In this document: positions 51,972 to 61,663 of the stretch, in pieces | Numbering within the stretch: the stretch's first letter is position 1 | Layout of the letters: each line of letters starts with the position of its first letter | Assembly (NCBI RefSeq): GCF_024582835.1 | Contig: NZ_CP102097.1 | Coordinates: 744,001-808,000 of the forward strand | Source: Vibrio japonicus | GTDB lineage: Bacteria > Pseudomonadota > Gammaproteobacteria > Enterobacterales > Vibrionaceae | DNA: 64,000 bases | Direction of reading: 5' to 3' | Notes under the pieces: model-generated | What the model saw: only the letters and a program-made list of their open reading frames with translations | Database searches by the model: none | Told to the model about the DNA's origin: nothing | Translations under genes and position numbers: made by a program

Positions 51972-53408
51972 TTAGTTAAACAAATGAGCATTGAGTGTCA
52001 TGTGGACGAAAATGCTCATCATGTAGCCTATGGCTATCACAGGCATCCACTTCACGTGACCAAAGAATGTGTACTTACCATGCGCTGCGCCCATGAGTGC
52101 CACGCCTGCAGCTGAACCGATGGAAAGTAAACTACCACCCACGCCAGCGGTTAACGTGACCAAAAGCCAGTTCCCTGTCGACATCGCAGGTTCCATGGTG
52201 AGTACGGCAAACATAACGGGAATGTTGTCGACAATGGCAGATAAAATACCCACCATCACATTTGCCCAGACAGGGTCCCATTGAGTGTACATGACTTCAG
52301 ATATGACGCTTAAATAGCCCAATAAGCTTAAACCTCCTACACACATCACGACGCCATAGAAAAAGAGTAAAGTGTCCCATTCCGCGTGAGCGACTCGCTT
52401 AAATACATCGAACGCGACAACTGAGCCCAGTCGTTTTAAGGCGGCCTCATTACCGTTTTCAATCGCCTTGGTCGCTTTTTTGTGCAGTGACGCTTTAAGC
52501 GTTTTACGCAAGAAGAAACCAAAAAATTGAAGGTAGGCTAAACCCATCATCATGCCTATTACAGGCGGGAAGTGAAGCACAGCATGGAAGGCAACGGCGC
52601 TGGCGATGGTCAAAATGAATAAGGCCACAATACGGCGAGCGCCACGTTTTAGTTCAACGTGTTGATGGACTACGTTTGGCTTCATTCTCGGAACAAATAG
52701 AGACATGATAAAAGCCGGAACAAGGTAGTTTACGACGGAAGGTAAAAATAACGGTAAAAACTCAGTAAAAGTGACATGCCCAGCCTGCCATACCATCAGA
52801 GTGGTGATATCACCGAATGGGCTAAATGCGCCCCCTGCGTTTGCTGCAATAACGATGTTGATACAGCTCAGGTTGATAAACTTTTGATTGTCACCTGCCA
52901 CTTTCATGATGACAGCGCACATAAGCAGTGCTGTTGTTAAGTTATCCGCAATGGGTGAAATAAAGAATGCGAGTAACCCTGTAAGCCAGAAAAGCGCTTT
53001 AAAGTTAAACCCTTTGCTCACCATCCAGGCTTGCAGTGCGTCAAACAGCCTCCTTTCCTCCATCGCGTTGATATAAGTCATCGCAACAAGTAGGAATAAA
53101 AGCAGTTCAGCATACTCCAATAAGTTATGTTCCAGTGCCGCTTTAGCAACTTCTACTTGACCGTGTTGAGAGTAAACATAACCAATCATTGCCCAAATCA
53201 CCCCTGCCGCCAGCAAAACGGGCTTGGACTTTTTCAGTTGCAGATACTCTTCGAGCATAACAAGAGCATAGGCTATGGCAAAGATGATAAGAGCCGCGTA
53301 ACCAATTGTAGATTGCGTAAGCGGAATGGCTTCGTGAGTGGCATTGGCTGCCAAACTCGGTAAAGGGAGGAACAGCAAGATAAGGAAGAGGAACCACGGC
53401 AATTGCAT
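51972..53408 (-). CDS. nhaD: NhaD, sodium/proton antiporter
   Basis: 478 residues with a signal-like first helix and about eleven to twelve membrane segments. It matches the NhaD branch of the ion-transporter superfamily, known from V. cholerae and V. parahaemolyticus: YAELLLFLLVAMTYINAMEE, SPIADNLTTALLM, ANAGGAFSPFGDITTLMVW and IVDNIPVMFAVL. It exports Na+ or Li+ in exchange for protons at alkaline pH. It stands alone; the 225 bp upstream has no obvious regulatory site. Confidence 0.92.
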   Translation of the reverse strand: MQLPWFLFLILLFLPLPSLAANATHEAIPLTQSTIGYAALIIFAIAYALVMLEEYLQLKKSKPVLLAAGVIWAMIGYVYSQHGQVEVAKAALEHNLLEYAELLLFLLVAMTYINAMEERRLFDALQAWMVSKGFNFKALFWLTGLLAFFISPIADNLTTALLMCAVIMKVAGDNQKFINLSCINIVIAANAGGAFSPFGDITTLMVWQAGHVTFTEFLPLFLPSVVNYLVPAFIMSLFVPRMKPNVVHQHVELKRGARRIVALFILTIASAVAFHAVLHFPPVIGMMMGLAYLQFFGFFLRKTLKASLHKKATKAIENGNEAALKRLGSVVAFDVFKRVAHAEWDTLLFFYGVVMCVGGLSLLGYLSVISEVMYTQWDPVWANVMVGILSAIVDNIPVMFAVLTMEPAMSTGNWLLVTLTAGVGGSLLSIGSAAGVALMGAAHGKYTFFGHVKWMPVIAIGYMMSIFVHMTLNAHLFN

Positions 53409-53633
53409 ACTTTCACTCCATGAATGAAGGTTATTGTTATGATGAATTCATTCTAGTCAGGATTGAAAAATGGAGATGTGAGATAGATTGGATATGATTG
53501 AAATATCATCATTTTATAACAGAGTCTACAAAGTGATAGGTTTTGGAGGCAGTATGATGATGGTGAGTGTCGGTGGCACTGCGGTTCGATTTAAGGTCTA
53601 ATAAGCGGCTTGTCGAAAGTAAGGAATGAGTAA

Positions 53634-54089
53634 ATGAAAATTTGGGTAGATGCTGATGCATGTCCTGTTGTGATTAGAGATATCTTATATCGTGCTTCTG
53701 AAAGAACAGGCGTAGAAGTGACTTTGGTGGCCAATCAGTTTATTCGTACACCAGCATCACCTAAAGTGACTATGTTGCAAGTCCAGCAAGGTTTTGATGT
53801 CGCGGACAACGAAATTGTTAAACGCTGTGAAATAGGCGACTTAGTGATCACCAGCGATATCCCTCTAGCCGATGAAGTGATCACCAAAGGGGGTCATGCG
53901 CTCAGTTCGCGTGGAGAGCTGTTCACTAAAGAGAACATAAAATCGCGCTTGAACATTCGCGACTTTATGGAAACCATGCGCAGCAGCGGCATTCAAACTG
54001 GAGGCCCAGCACCGTTAAACCAGTCCGACCGTCAGCAGTTTGCTAACCACTTAGACAAATGGTTAGTTCAGTGGAAAAGAGCAAACTAG
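53634..54089 (+). CDS. UPF0178 family protein (YaiI/YqxD)
   Basis: 151 residues with the family start [18 protein letters not shown] and the conserved core [23 protein letters not shown]. The pattern of acidic residues at strand ends resembles the NYN/PIN-like nuclease fold, but no activity is established for the family. RBS AAGGAA is 9 bp upstream. It is monocistronic. Confidence 0.87.
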   Translation: MKIWVDADACPVVIRDILYRASERTGVEVTLVANQFIRTPASPKVTMLQVQQGFDVADNEIVKRCEIGDLVITSDIPLADEVITKGGHALSSRGELFTKENIKSRLNIRDFMETMRSSGIQTGGPAPLNQSDRQQFANHLDKWLVQWKRAN

Positions 54090-54225
54090 ATCGGTTGTGT
54101 TCTAACGAGCCCACAATTAACTCCAGAGCGCGAAAAACAAAGGGTCGTGATAGTTGTTGGTATCGCGACTCCGAGCGAAAATGTTGGATATGTTGTTCTA
54201 ACCCACTGCACTAAATAAGGGTGTG

Positions 54226-54678
54226 TCAGTCATTAGCAGCCGCACTCGTCAGGTTGCTTAGTACCCCACTGACCTTATTTAACACTTCGTCACAACCTTC
54301 AATATTATGGCGCTCTTTTAGGTACATCGGGTTGTTGTATGCAAGCCAGGTCTTGCCGTCGGAATCTTCATAGACCAATACCTTTTGAGGCAAGTCGATC
54401 GCAACTTCCTGAGCGCACATCATTAGAGGTGTCCCAACTTTTGGATTGCCAAACACGATCACCTCAGTTGGTCTTAACACCATATCAACCTTAGCCGCGT
54501 TTGCTTGGTGGTTGATTCGTGCAAACACATTCAAACCTTTTCCTTGTGCGATAGAAACAAACTTATCCGCTGTCTCTTGTGCCGAATGTTGACTCGCAAC
54601 TTTGATTACGCTTTCTTCAGCTAATGTTGTAAACGACACTAACGCTGTGACTAATCCAATGTTGATTATTTTGATCAT
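54226..54678 (-). CDS. Periplasmic DUF302 protein
   Basis: 150 residues from the ATG at 54678, chosen because it begins a signal peptide (MIKIINIGLVTALVSFTTLA); the frame continues 31 codons further upstream without such a sequence. The mature part carries the DUF302 signatures ARINHQANA, VIVFGNPKVGTPLM and LPQKVLVYEDSDGKTWLAYN. The family's structure is known but its function is not. It lies next to nasA but ends separately. Confidence 0.85.
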   Translation of the reverse strand: MIKIINIGLVTALVSFTTLAEESVIKVASQHSAQETADKFVSIAQGKGLNVFARINHQANAAKVDMVLRPTEVIVFGNPKVGTPLMMCAQEVAIDLPQKVLVYEDSDGKTWLAYNNPMYLKERHNIEGCDEVLNKVSGVLSNLTSAAAND

Positions 54679-54800
54679 TTTCAAGGTCCTTACTCGTTGT
54701 TTGCTACGGAAACTATAGAAGCCCACAGCAGTAGTTGCGAACTTGTTTGCATAAACAACGAATAGGCGCATTGATTCATCGGCTCAAGTGATTCATGCAC

Positions 54801-57299
54801 TCATAAAACCGCCAGAATCTCTGACTCACTTTCTGCAGAGAATCGTGCAGTGAGGATATTACTTAGCTCGTTGATCGGGTGTACGCCTTGGATCGATTGA
54901 ACATGGATTGCCTGCATTACTTTATCTTCGACAAATGTAATAAACCGATACAAAGCCTCGTCTTCACTTGATTCATGGCTTACTACTCGGTCGACGTTGT
55001 GTTTCAGTTGCGACTTTAGATAGCTTGCGAGCTCATAGGCGTTGAGAGTCGATTCGATATGGTACAAATAACCTTCCGCAATTTTTTGCCTTGCCCAGTA
55101 ATCTAGCGAGTTAAAGTTCATAACGGTTCTTGAGGCGAAGCTCGCACGGCTTTGGTGTTTGCACACCGTCAGTGCAACTGGGGAGTGTTTGAATTCGGGT
55201 TGCCCAGAATGATTGTCTGTGTGCGGTGCGATTAGATTGCACGGCTTACTGTTTTTTGCAGTCGCGTTGTTCCAATGGATAGGCATGAACAGTTGGTTTG
55301 GTTGAATTTGCTCAGTGATTTCTGCCCGAGCCAAACACTCGCCGTGTGCATTGTGTAGTTTGATCATTTGATTCCGCTGCACACTGTGTTCTTTGGCTGT
55401 TTTCGGGTGTATTTGGACATAAGGTTCAGATTTGTGTTCGCCCAAGCGTGCCGATAAACCGGTTCGCGACATCGTGTGCCATTGATCTCGCGTTCTTCCG
55501 GTGTTGAGCAGCAAAGGGTATCTGGAATCGCATGTTGTTTTTGGAGGTTGATGGCGCACCGGAACGAAATTGGCTTTGTTATCTGGAGTATAAAAATGCC
55601 CGTCGCTGAACAGCCTTTGGTTTATGACCTCTTTTTGTACTTGCGTCACTGGCCATTGCTGGGGGACTAATTGGCTGTAGCCTTGTTCGTCAAGCTGCGT
55701 TAAACCAATGAGGGTAAAATCCCGCTCTCCGTTTCGATTCCCTTGAGTGGACAGCTCTGCGTATTCGCGAAATATCTCCCCTTCATGACGATACGTAAAA
55801 GCATCGCGATAGCCCATCTTGCACGCTACTTGGCTGATGATCCACCAGTCGGGTTTGGCCATTCCAGGGCTTGGCATAATGCGGCGCTGACGGGAGATTC
55901 GTCTTTCTGAGTTGGTCAATGTTCCCGACTTCTCACTCCAACCTTGTGCAGGCAATACCAAATCCGCCATCCGGGTCGTCTCGGTATCCGCAATGCAATC
56001 TGACACGACAACAAATGGACATGTTTTCAGTGCCTTTTTGATTTTTGCCGAGTCGGGCAGGCTAACCATCGGGTTGGTCGCCATAATCCAGACCGCTTTG
56101 ATTTTTCCCTCTGCCATCGCGTCAAACAGATCGACGGCTTTTAAGCCCGGTTTGGTGGCTAAGTTTTCGGTCTGCCAAAAGTTGCTGATTAACGCGTGGT
56201 GCTCTGGGTTATCAAATTCCATGTGCGACGCAAGGGTGTTGGCAAGTGCGCCGACCTCTCGACCTCCCATTGCGTTGGGTTGACCTGTAACTGAGAACGG
56301 GCCACTCCCAACTTGTCCGATTTTGCCTGATGCTAAGTGACAATTAAGGATACTGTTTACTTTGTCCGACCCAATGCTCGATTGGTTGACGCCTTGAGAG
56401 TAGACCGTGACCACGTTGCTTGTTGTAGAAAAATCTTTAAAAAATCGCATCAGTTCGCTTTGCGTGAGTCCTGTCGCTGCCTCAAGTAGATCGCTGTCTG
56501 ACTCAGCAGCGGTTAGGGCTTTCTCGAGTTGATTGGTGTGTGATTGAATGAAGTCTTGATCGAGATAATTGTGTCGACTTAAAAAACTCAGAAGACCATT
56601 GAATAGTGCCACATCGGAGCCGGATTTGAGTGCTAAGTGATAGTCAGCGATGGTACAGCTTTCGGTTTCTCGTGGGTCAATGACGACGATTTTTAATTCA
56701 GGGTTGTTTTGTTTAGCGCTACGCAGGCGTTGGAACAAAACCGGATGACACCATGCGAGGTTTGAGCCGACCATTACGATCATTTCGGCATGTTCCAAGT
56801 CTTCATAGCAAACAGGCACGCTATCGGAGCCAAACGCCCGCTTGTGACCGACCACCGACGACGCCATACAAAGGCGCGAGTTGCTGTCGATATTGCTGGT
56901 ACCAATAAAGCCTTTGATCAATTTGTTGGCGACGTAGTAGTCCTCAGTAAGCAGCTGTCCTGAAACATAGAACGCAACAGAATCCGGGCCGTATCGTTCA
57001 ATGGCTTGGGTAAATTGCTCTGCGACCATTTGTGTCGCATTCTCCCAATTTAGCTCTTCATCGTCGGTTTGTTGGTCGCCAGTTTGTGACTTTTTTGTCG
57101 GTGCCAATATGCGTCCATCGTGAATAATGGTGTCGCCAAGCGCAATACCTTTCGTGCACAGTTTTCCATAATTTGAAGGGTGGCTTTGGTCACCTCTGAT
57201 CTCAAGTTCTCCCGTTAATTTAGGACGAGCTTCAACCCCACAGCCCACACCGCAATACGCGCAGGTTGTTTTAATCCAACCATCGTTCACTAATGACAT
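54801..57299 (-). CDS. nasA: NasA, assimilatory nitrate reductase catalytic subunit
   Basis: 832 residues of the Mo-bisMGD oxidoreductase family, reducing nitrate to nitrite in the cytoplasm. The N-terminal 4Fe-4S cysteines (TCAYCGVGCGVEA, then LCTKG) and the cofactor-binding region (SNIDSNSRLCMASSVVGHKR; ATNPMVSLPDS; LNTGRTRDQWHTMSRTG) are intact. Its C-terminal tail has no cysteine cluster, so the BFD-type 2Fe-2S domain found in Klebsiella NasA is missing and electrons must arrive by another partner. It is divergent from the cobA-nir operon, with its own sigma-54 promoter. Confidence 0.93.
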   Translation of the reverse strand: MSLVNDGWIKTTCAYCGVGCGVEARPKLTGELEIRGDQSHPSNYGKLCTKGIALGDTIIHDGRILAPTKKSQTGDQQTDDEELNWENATQMVAEQFTQAIERYGPDSVAFYVSGQLLTEDYYVANKLIKGFIGTSNIDSNSRLCMASSVVGHKRAFGSDSVPVCYEDLEHAEMIVMVGSNLAWCHPVLFQRLRSAKQNNPELKIVVIDPRETESCTIADYHLALKSGSDVALFNGLLSFLSRHNYLDQDFIQSHTNQLEKALTAAESDSDLLEAATGLTQSELMRFFKDFSTTSNVVTVYSQGVNQSSIGSDKVNSILNCHLASGKIGQVGSGPFSVTGQPNAMGGREVGALANTLASHMEFDNPEHHALISNFWQTENLATKPGLKAVDLFDAMAEGKIKAVWIMATNPMVSLPDSAKIKKALKTCPFVVVSDCIADTETTRMADLVLPAQGWSEKSGTLTNSERRISRQRRIMPSPGMAKPDWWIISQVACKMGYRDAFTYRHEGEIFREYAELSTQGNRNGERDFTLIGLTQLDEQGYSQLVPQQWPVTQVQKEVINQRLFSDGHFYTPDNKANFVPVRHQPPKTTCDSRYPLLLNTGRTRDQWHTMSRTGLSARLGEHKSEPYVQIHPKTAKEHSVQRNQMIKLHNAHGECLARAEITEQIQPNQLFMPIHWNNATAKNSKPCNLIAPHTDNHSGQPEFKHSPVALTVCKHQSRASFASRTVMNFNSLDYWARQKIAEGYLYHIESTLNAYELASYLKSQLKHNVDRVVSHESSEDEALYRFITFVEDKVMQAIHVQSIQGVHPINELSNILTARFSAESESEILAVL

Positions 57300-57356
57300 A
57301 TTGTTTGCTCCCGAAACTAAAAATGATTCAATTTGTTTTCATAATTGGTGTTTTAA

Positions 57357-57371
57357 GCAACATGTAAGCCA
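57357..57371 (-). promoter_or_regulatory. Sigma-54 promoter of nasA
   Basis: On the minus strand TGGCTTACATGTTGC has the GG and GC dinucleotides separated by exactly 10 bp and both TGGC and TTGC elements. It is about 58 bp upstream of the nasA start. Confidence 0.75.
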
Positions 57372-57491
57372 AGCGATTGAACTTTAAAGTTTTCGTTTTT
57401 AATGTGTTTTAAAACAATGTGTTATATTTTCATCTACCCCTAAAGTGGTAGGTGTGATTTGATAGTAAATAGAGATAAATATTACTTCTTT

Positions 57492-57526
57492 TGCACTGAA
57501 GTGATCCAAATTGCACCATGAGTGCT
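57492..57526. promoter_or_regulatory. Pair of NtrC-type enhancer sites
   Basis: TGCACCATGAGTGCT (57512-57526) differs by one base from the dyad TGCAC-N5-GTGCA; TGCACTGAAGTGATC (57492-57506) is weaker. Their starts are 20 bp apart, two helical turns, as in tandem NtrC sites. They lie between the two sigma-54 promoters, about 120 bp from the nasA -24 and 140 bp from the cobA -24. Confidence 0.7.
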
Positions 57527-57648
57527 CAAATTATGTGGTTTTGAAAAAGAAATTAAGCGCGTTATGGAACGGAAATTACGTGCTTTATATTTATAACTTG
57601 TTGATTAACAGGTTCTTATTAAATTATTTTTTGCTTTTATTTTTAGTG

Positions 57649-57664
57649 TGGCATTCAAGTTGCT
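57649..57664 (+). promoter_or_regulatory. Sigma-54 promoter of the cobA-nirBD operon
   Basis: TGGCATTCAAGTTGCT has GG and GC separated by exactly 10 bp, with TGGCA and TTGCT elements, 44 bp before the cobA ATG. Confidence 0.8.
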
Positions 57665-57707
57665 TCGGTGAATTCATCAAAATTCGTTGAATTGCAGGAA
57701 ACACGCT

Positions 57708-58535
57708 ATGAAGACAAATCTAACTCAAGCGGGTCTTACCCAAACGGGAATCGTTACTTTAGTAGGGGCTGGCCCCGGAGACCCAGATCTACTAACCGTA
57801 AAAGCGGCAAGAGCTATTGGGCAAGCCAAGCTGATTGTCTTCGATAACTTAGTGAGTGAAGAAATTCGTTCGTTGTTTCCAGATACAGCGACCAAGTTGT
57901 ACGTTGGTAAAGCCAAAGGTAACCACAGCTTAACTCAGGATGAAATCAACCAACTGATGATCAGATACGCACAGTCTGGTGTCGATGTTTGTCGCGTAAA
58001 AGGTGGCGATGCATTTGTGTTTGGCCGCGGTGGTGAAGAGATGCTGTTACTGGCCAAGAAGGGTATTTCGGTCGAAGTGATCCCCGGTATTACTGCCGCG
58101 TCGGGTTGTTCAACTTACGCCAATATTCCCCTGACTCACCGAGGGTTGGCTCAGGGATGTACGTTTATTACCGCACATGCGGACAAAGAACTGACGGCAA
58201 ATTGGTCAGCACTCGCGACGCTTAACCAAACCTTGGTGATTTACATGGGATTGAGTAAGACCGAGATGATCAGTGACGCACTGATTGCAAACGGTATGGA
58301 CGCAAACACTCCAGTCGCGTTTATCGAAAACGGTTGTACCCAAAACCAACGTGTTTTTACTGGCCGATTGGCCGAACTCACTCTAATAAAAGAGCAAAAC
58401 CAAATTCAGTCTCCAGCGCTGATTGTGATTGGCGAAGTCGTGACTGTCGCCAACCAAATGCACTGGCTAGAGCAACTTAGCGAACGTTCAGGCAGTACGG
58501 ATACTGCACCGCAACAGATGAAGCTGACAGCGTAG
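57708..58535 (+). CDS. cobA: CobA, uroporphyrinogen-III C-methyltransferase
   Basis: 275 residues from the ATG at 57708 (RBS AGGAA); the seven codons before it overlap the promoter start and are not used. It uses two S-adenosylmethionine molecules to make precorrin-2, the siroheme precursor needed by NirB. Signatures: VGAGPGDPDLLTVKAARAI, CRVKGGDAFVFGRGGEE, and VIPGITAASGCSTYANIPLT. It is the SUMT-only type, without the CysG dehydrogenase/ferrochelatase part. It is the first gene of the sigma-54 operon. Confidence 0.93.
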   Translation: MKTNLTQAGLTQTGIVTLVGAGPGDPDLLTVKAARAIGQAKLIVFDNLVSEEIRSLFPDTATKLYVGKAKGNHSLTQDEINQLMIRYAQSGVDVCRVKGGDAFVFGRGGEEMLLLAKKGISVEVIPGITAASGCSTYANIPLTHRGLAQGCTFITAHADKELTANWSALATLNQTLVIYMGLSKTEMISDALIANGMDANTPVAFIENGCTQNQRVFTGRLAELTLIKEQNQIQSPALIVIGEVVTVANQMHWLEQLSERSGSTDTAPQQMKLTA

Positions 58536-58624
58536 TTTTCAGAAACAGTAACTAAGCAGGAAAAGTACACAGCAAGAACTACGCAGCAAGAATGATTACG
58601 CATTTACGATTAGGGAAATAAAGT

Positions 58625-61186
58625 ATGAGTAAACAAAGAGTCGTCGTCGTGGGCAACGGGATGGTTGGCCACAAGTTTATCGAAACAATGATCCAACGAG
58701 AGCGAGATGATGTTGAGGTGATTACCTTTTCAGAAGAGTCACGCTTGGCTTACGACCGTGTTCAATTAACGTCTTATCTTAGCGGTAAAACGGCAGATGA
58801 TTTAGCGCTGACGGACGAAGCGTATTACGAGAAAAATGGCGTTAAGTATGTGGTTAATGAGAAAGTTGTTCAGCTTGATACTACAGAGAAAAATGTCATC
58901 ACCGCAAGTGGACGTGTAGAGGCATATGACAAATTAGTGTTGGCAACAGGATCTTTTCCTTTTGTCCCACCGATTCCGGGCAACGATCAGGAACATTGCT
59001 TTGTCTATCGTACGATTGAAGATCTGGACGCGATCGAACTATCAAGCAAGCAGAGCCAAAGTGGTGTTGTAATTGGCGGAGGTTTGTTGGGGCTAGAGGC
59101 CGCTAATGCGATCAAAAACCTAGGATTGGAAACGCACGTTGTAGAGTTTGCACCGCGACTCATGGCCGTACAGCTCGAAGACGGTGGCGGTGCGTTGCTG
59201 CGTCGTAAAATAGAAGGCATGGGTGTGGCCGTTCATACCGAGAAAGCGACCACAGAGATCGTTGCTGGTGAAAGTGCTCGTTATCGCATGAACTTTACGG
59301 ATGGCTCCCATTTAGAAACAGACATGATTGTTTTTTCGGCAGGTATACGACCGCAAGACGAGCTGGCTCGTAGCAGCGATATAGAGATCGGCGAACGTGG
59401 CGGGATTGTCATCAACAACTACTGCCAAACAAGCCAGCCTGATGTTTATGCCATCGGTGAATGCGCATTGTGGCAAAGCCAAATATTTGGTTTGGTCGCA
59501 CCGGGATATCAAATGGCGAAAGTTGCGGTTGGCCACCTGCTTGGCGATGAACTTCCAGCAGAGTTTACCGGTGCTGACATGAGCACCAAGCTCAAGCTAC
59601 TCGGCGTTGATGTGGCGAGTATTGGTGAAGTGCACGGTCGTACTGAAGGCGCGCAGTCGTATACGTACAACGATGAAATTGAACAAGTCTACAAACGCCT
59701 GATTGTTTCAGCAGACGGTAGCAAAATCGTTGGTGCCGTTTTGGTTGGGGACGCAGAAGCGTATGGCACTTTATTGCAACTGAAGCAAAATGATATGCCG
59801 TTGCCGTCTAACCCATCGGTTTTGATTTTGCCTAATGCGGCGGAAGATGACTCAGCCGCGATGGGAATCGATGCACTCCCAGACACAGCGATGATTTGTT
59901 CTTGTTTTGATGTTAGTAAAGGCGATATCAAACAAGCCGTCGCCGCAGGATGCACCACAATGGCGGAACTAAAATCGAGCACTAACGCGTCTACGGGGTG
60001 TGGCGGCTGTTCAGCACTGGCAAAACAGGTTTTGGATAACGAGTTGTTAAGCCTTGGCGTTGAAGTGAACAACGACCTGTGTGAACACTTTGCTTATTCA
60101 CGCCAAGAGTTGAGTGACATTATTCGAGTCAACCAGATCAAAACCTTTGATGAACTGCTGCATAGCCACGGTTCTGGGCTGGGTTGTGAAGTGTGTAAGC
60201 CCACTATTGGCTCTATTTTGGCGTCATACTGGAATGACTATATTCTCGACGACAAACATGTCGAACTCCAAGACAGTAATGATATCTACCTCGGTAACAT
60301 TCAGAAAGACGGCACTTACTCTGTTGTACCGCGTGTTGCTGGTGGTGAAATTACCCCTGAAAAACTGATCGTATTGGGTGAAGTGGCGAAAGAATTTGAC
60401 CTCTACACCAAAATCACGGGTGGTCAGCGTATCGATTTGTTTGGCGCACAGCTCAATGATTTACCGCTGATCTGGAAGCGATTGGTTGACGCTGGGTTTG
60501 AGACTGGCCACGCCTACGGTAAGTCTGTACGTACGGTTAAATCTTGCGTGGGTAGCACTTGGTGTCGTTTTGGTGTGGGCGATAGTGTCGGCTTCGCAAT
60601 CGACATCGAAAATCGCTACAAAGGCTTACGTTCTCCGCACAAAATCAAGTTTGCGGTTTCAGGCTGCACGCGCGAATGTGCCGAAGCGCAGTCGAAAGAT
60701 ATCGGCGTGATCGCGACTGAAAACGGTTGGAACCTGTACGTTTGTGGTAACGGTGGTATGCGCCCTCGCCATGCTGACTTGTTCGCTTCTGACTTGGATG
60801 ACATCACGCTTATTCAATACATCGACCGCATTTTGATGTTTTATATCCGCACCGCTGACCGCTTGCAGCGTACTTCCGTATGGCTTGAAAACCTCGAAGG
60901 TGGTTTGGATTACCTTAAGAAAGTCGTCATCGAAGATAAGCTCGGCTTGTGTGAAGAACTCGAAAATGAGATGGCGGCCAATATCGCCAAATATCAGTGT
61001 GAATGGAAAACAACACTCGAATCACCAGAGAAACTCAAACGCTTTAACCACTTCATCAACAGCGATAAACGTGATGAGCGACTGAAGTTTATCTCAATGC
61101 GCGATCAGCGTTTTCCTGAGCCCTCGAAGATCAAGAGCCAGAGAAAGAGCGAACAACAAAAGATTGAAGTGGTGGAAGTGCAATAA
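58625..61186 (+). CDS. nirB: NirB, NADH-dependent assimilatory nitrite reductase large subunit
   Basis: 853 residues, full length. It carries FAD and NAD domains (VVVGNGMVGHKF; VVIGGGLLGLEAANAIK), a BFD-type 2Fe-2S domain with cysteines at CSCFDVSK and STGCGGCSALAKQ (about 420-460), a second ferredoxin-like region, and a sulfite/nitrite reductase domain with the 4Fe-4S-siroheme cysteines in KSCVGSTWCRFG and SGCTRECAEAQS (about 640-685). It reduces nitrite to ammonia with six electrons from NADH in the cytoplasm. cobA precedes and nirD follows in the operon. Confidence 0.96.
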   Translation: MSKQRVVVVGNGMVGHKFIETMIQRERDDVEVITFSEESRLAYDRVQLTSYLSGKTADDLALTDEAYYEKNGVKYVVNEKVVQLDTTEKNVITASGRVEAYDKLVLATGSFPFVPPIPGNDQEHCFVYRTIEDLDAIELSSKQSQSGVVIGGGLLGLEAANAIKNLGLETHVVEFAPRLMAVQLEDGGGALLRRKIEGMGVAVHTEKATTEIVAGESARYRMNFTDGSHLETDMIVFSAGIRPQDELARSSDIEIGERGGIVINNYCQTSQPDVYAIGECALWQSQIFGLVAPGYQMAKVAVGHLLGDELPAEFTGADMSTKLKLLGVDVASIGEVHGRTEGAQSYTYNDEIEQVYKRLIVSADGSKIVGAVLVGDAEAYGTLLQLKQNDMPLPSNPSVLILPNAAEDDSAAMGIDALPDTAMICSCFDVSKGDIKQAVAAGCTTMAELKSSTNASTGCGGCSALAKQVLDNELLSLGVEVNNDLCEHFAYSRQELSDIIRVNQIKTFDELLHSHGSGLGCEVCKPTIGSILASYWNDYILDDKHVELQDSNDIYLGNIQKDGTYSVVPRVAGGEITPEKLIVLGEVAKEFDLYTKITGGQRIDLFGAQLNDLPLIWKRLVDAGFETGHAYGKSVRTVKSCVGSTWCRFGVGDSVGFAIDIENRYKGLRSPHKIKFAVSGCTRECAEAQSKDIGVIATENGWNLYVCGNGGMRPRHADLFASDLDDITLIQYIDRILMFYIRTADRLQRTSVWLENLEGGLDYLKKVVIEDKLGLCEELENEMAANIAKYQCEWKTTLESPEKLKRFNHFINSDKRDERLKFISMRDQRFPEPSKIKSQRKSEQQKIEVVEVQ

Positions 61187-61246
61187 CCGCGACTTCAACC
61201 TACCCAAAGATTACTTAATACGATTTAGCATCAAAGGAGACTCACA

Positions 61247-61591
61247 ATGGAAAACTGGGTAACCATCTGTCAGGTATCTGACTTAGTACCTAATGCCGGG
61301 GTATGTGCATTGGTCGTCGATCAGCAAGTGGCGATATTTAGCTGCACCCGTACTGGCTCGCTTTATGCGGTGTCAAATTATGACCCAATCGGCGATGCCA
61401 ATGTACTATCGCGAGGCATTATCGGCTCACTCGACGGTCAGCCTTATGTGGCTTCCCCGCTCTACAAACAGCACTTCCACTTGGAAACCGGCGTTTGTTT
61501 AGAAGAACCGCATTATCAAATTAAAACCTATCCTGTCCGTGAATATCACGGCTCAATACAGGTTCAATCGGCGCTTTCGCAAGCCGCCTAA
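61247..61591 (+). CDS. nirD: NirD, nitrite reductase small subunit
   Basis: 114 residues with a Rieske-like fold but without the Rieske cluster's full CxH...CxxH ligands, as is normal for NirD (VDQQVAIFSCTRTGSLYAVS; ASPLYKQHFHLETGVCLEE). It binds NirB and is needed for nitrite reduction. It has RBS AGGAGA and sits 60 bp after nirB. Confidence 0.93.
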   Translation: MENWVTICQVSDLVPNAGVCALVVDQQVAIFSCTRTGSLYAVSNYDPIGDANVLSRGIIGSLDGQPYVASPLYKQHFHLETGVCLEEPHYQIKTYPVREYHGSIQVQSALSQAA

Positions 61592-61603
61592 CGACCTTTA
61601 GTT

Positions 61604-61629
61604 GCGCCAACCAGACTTTGCGTTGGCGC
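61604..61629 (+). promoter_or_regulatory. Intercistronic hairpin between nirD and the transporter gene
   Basis: GCGCCAAC...GTTGGCGC, an 8-bp GC-rich stem with a 10-base loop and no T-run. It may stabilise the upstream mRNA or reduce read-through. Confidence 0.5.
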
Positions 61630-61663
61630 GCCTTGAAATGGATGACTTAAAAAGGACTGACAC

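Noticed and set aside
53493..53600. Plus-strand 35-codon frame before the UPF0178 gene (starts MIEISSFYNRVYK)
   Set aside because: No RBS and no terminator; repetitive M/G/V composition looks accidental.
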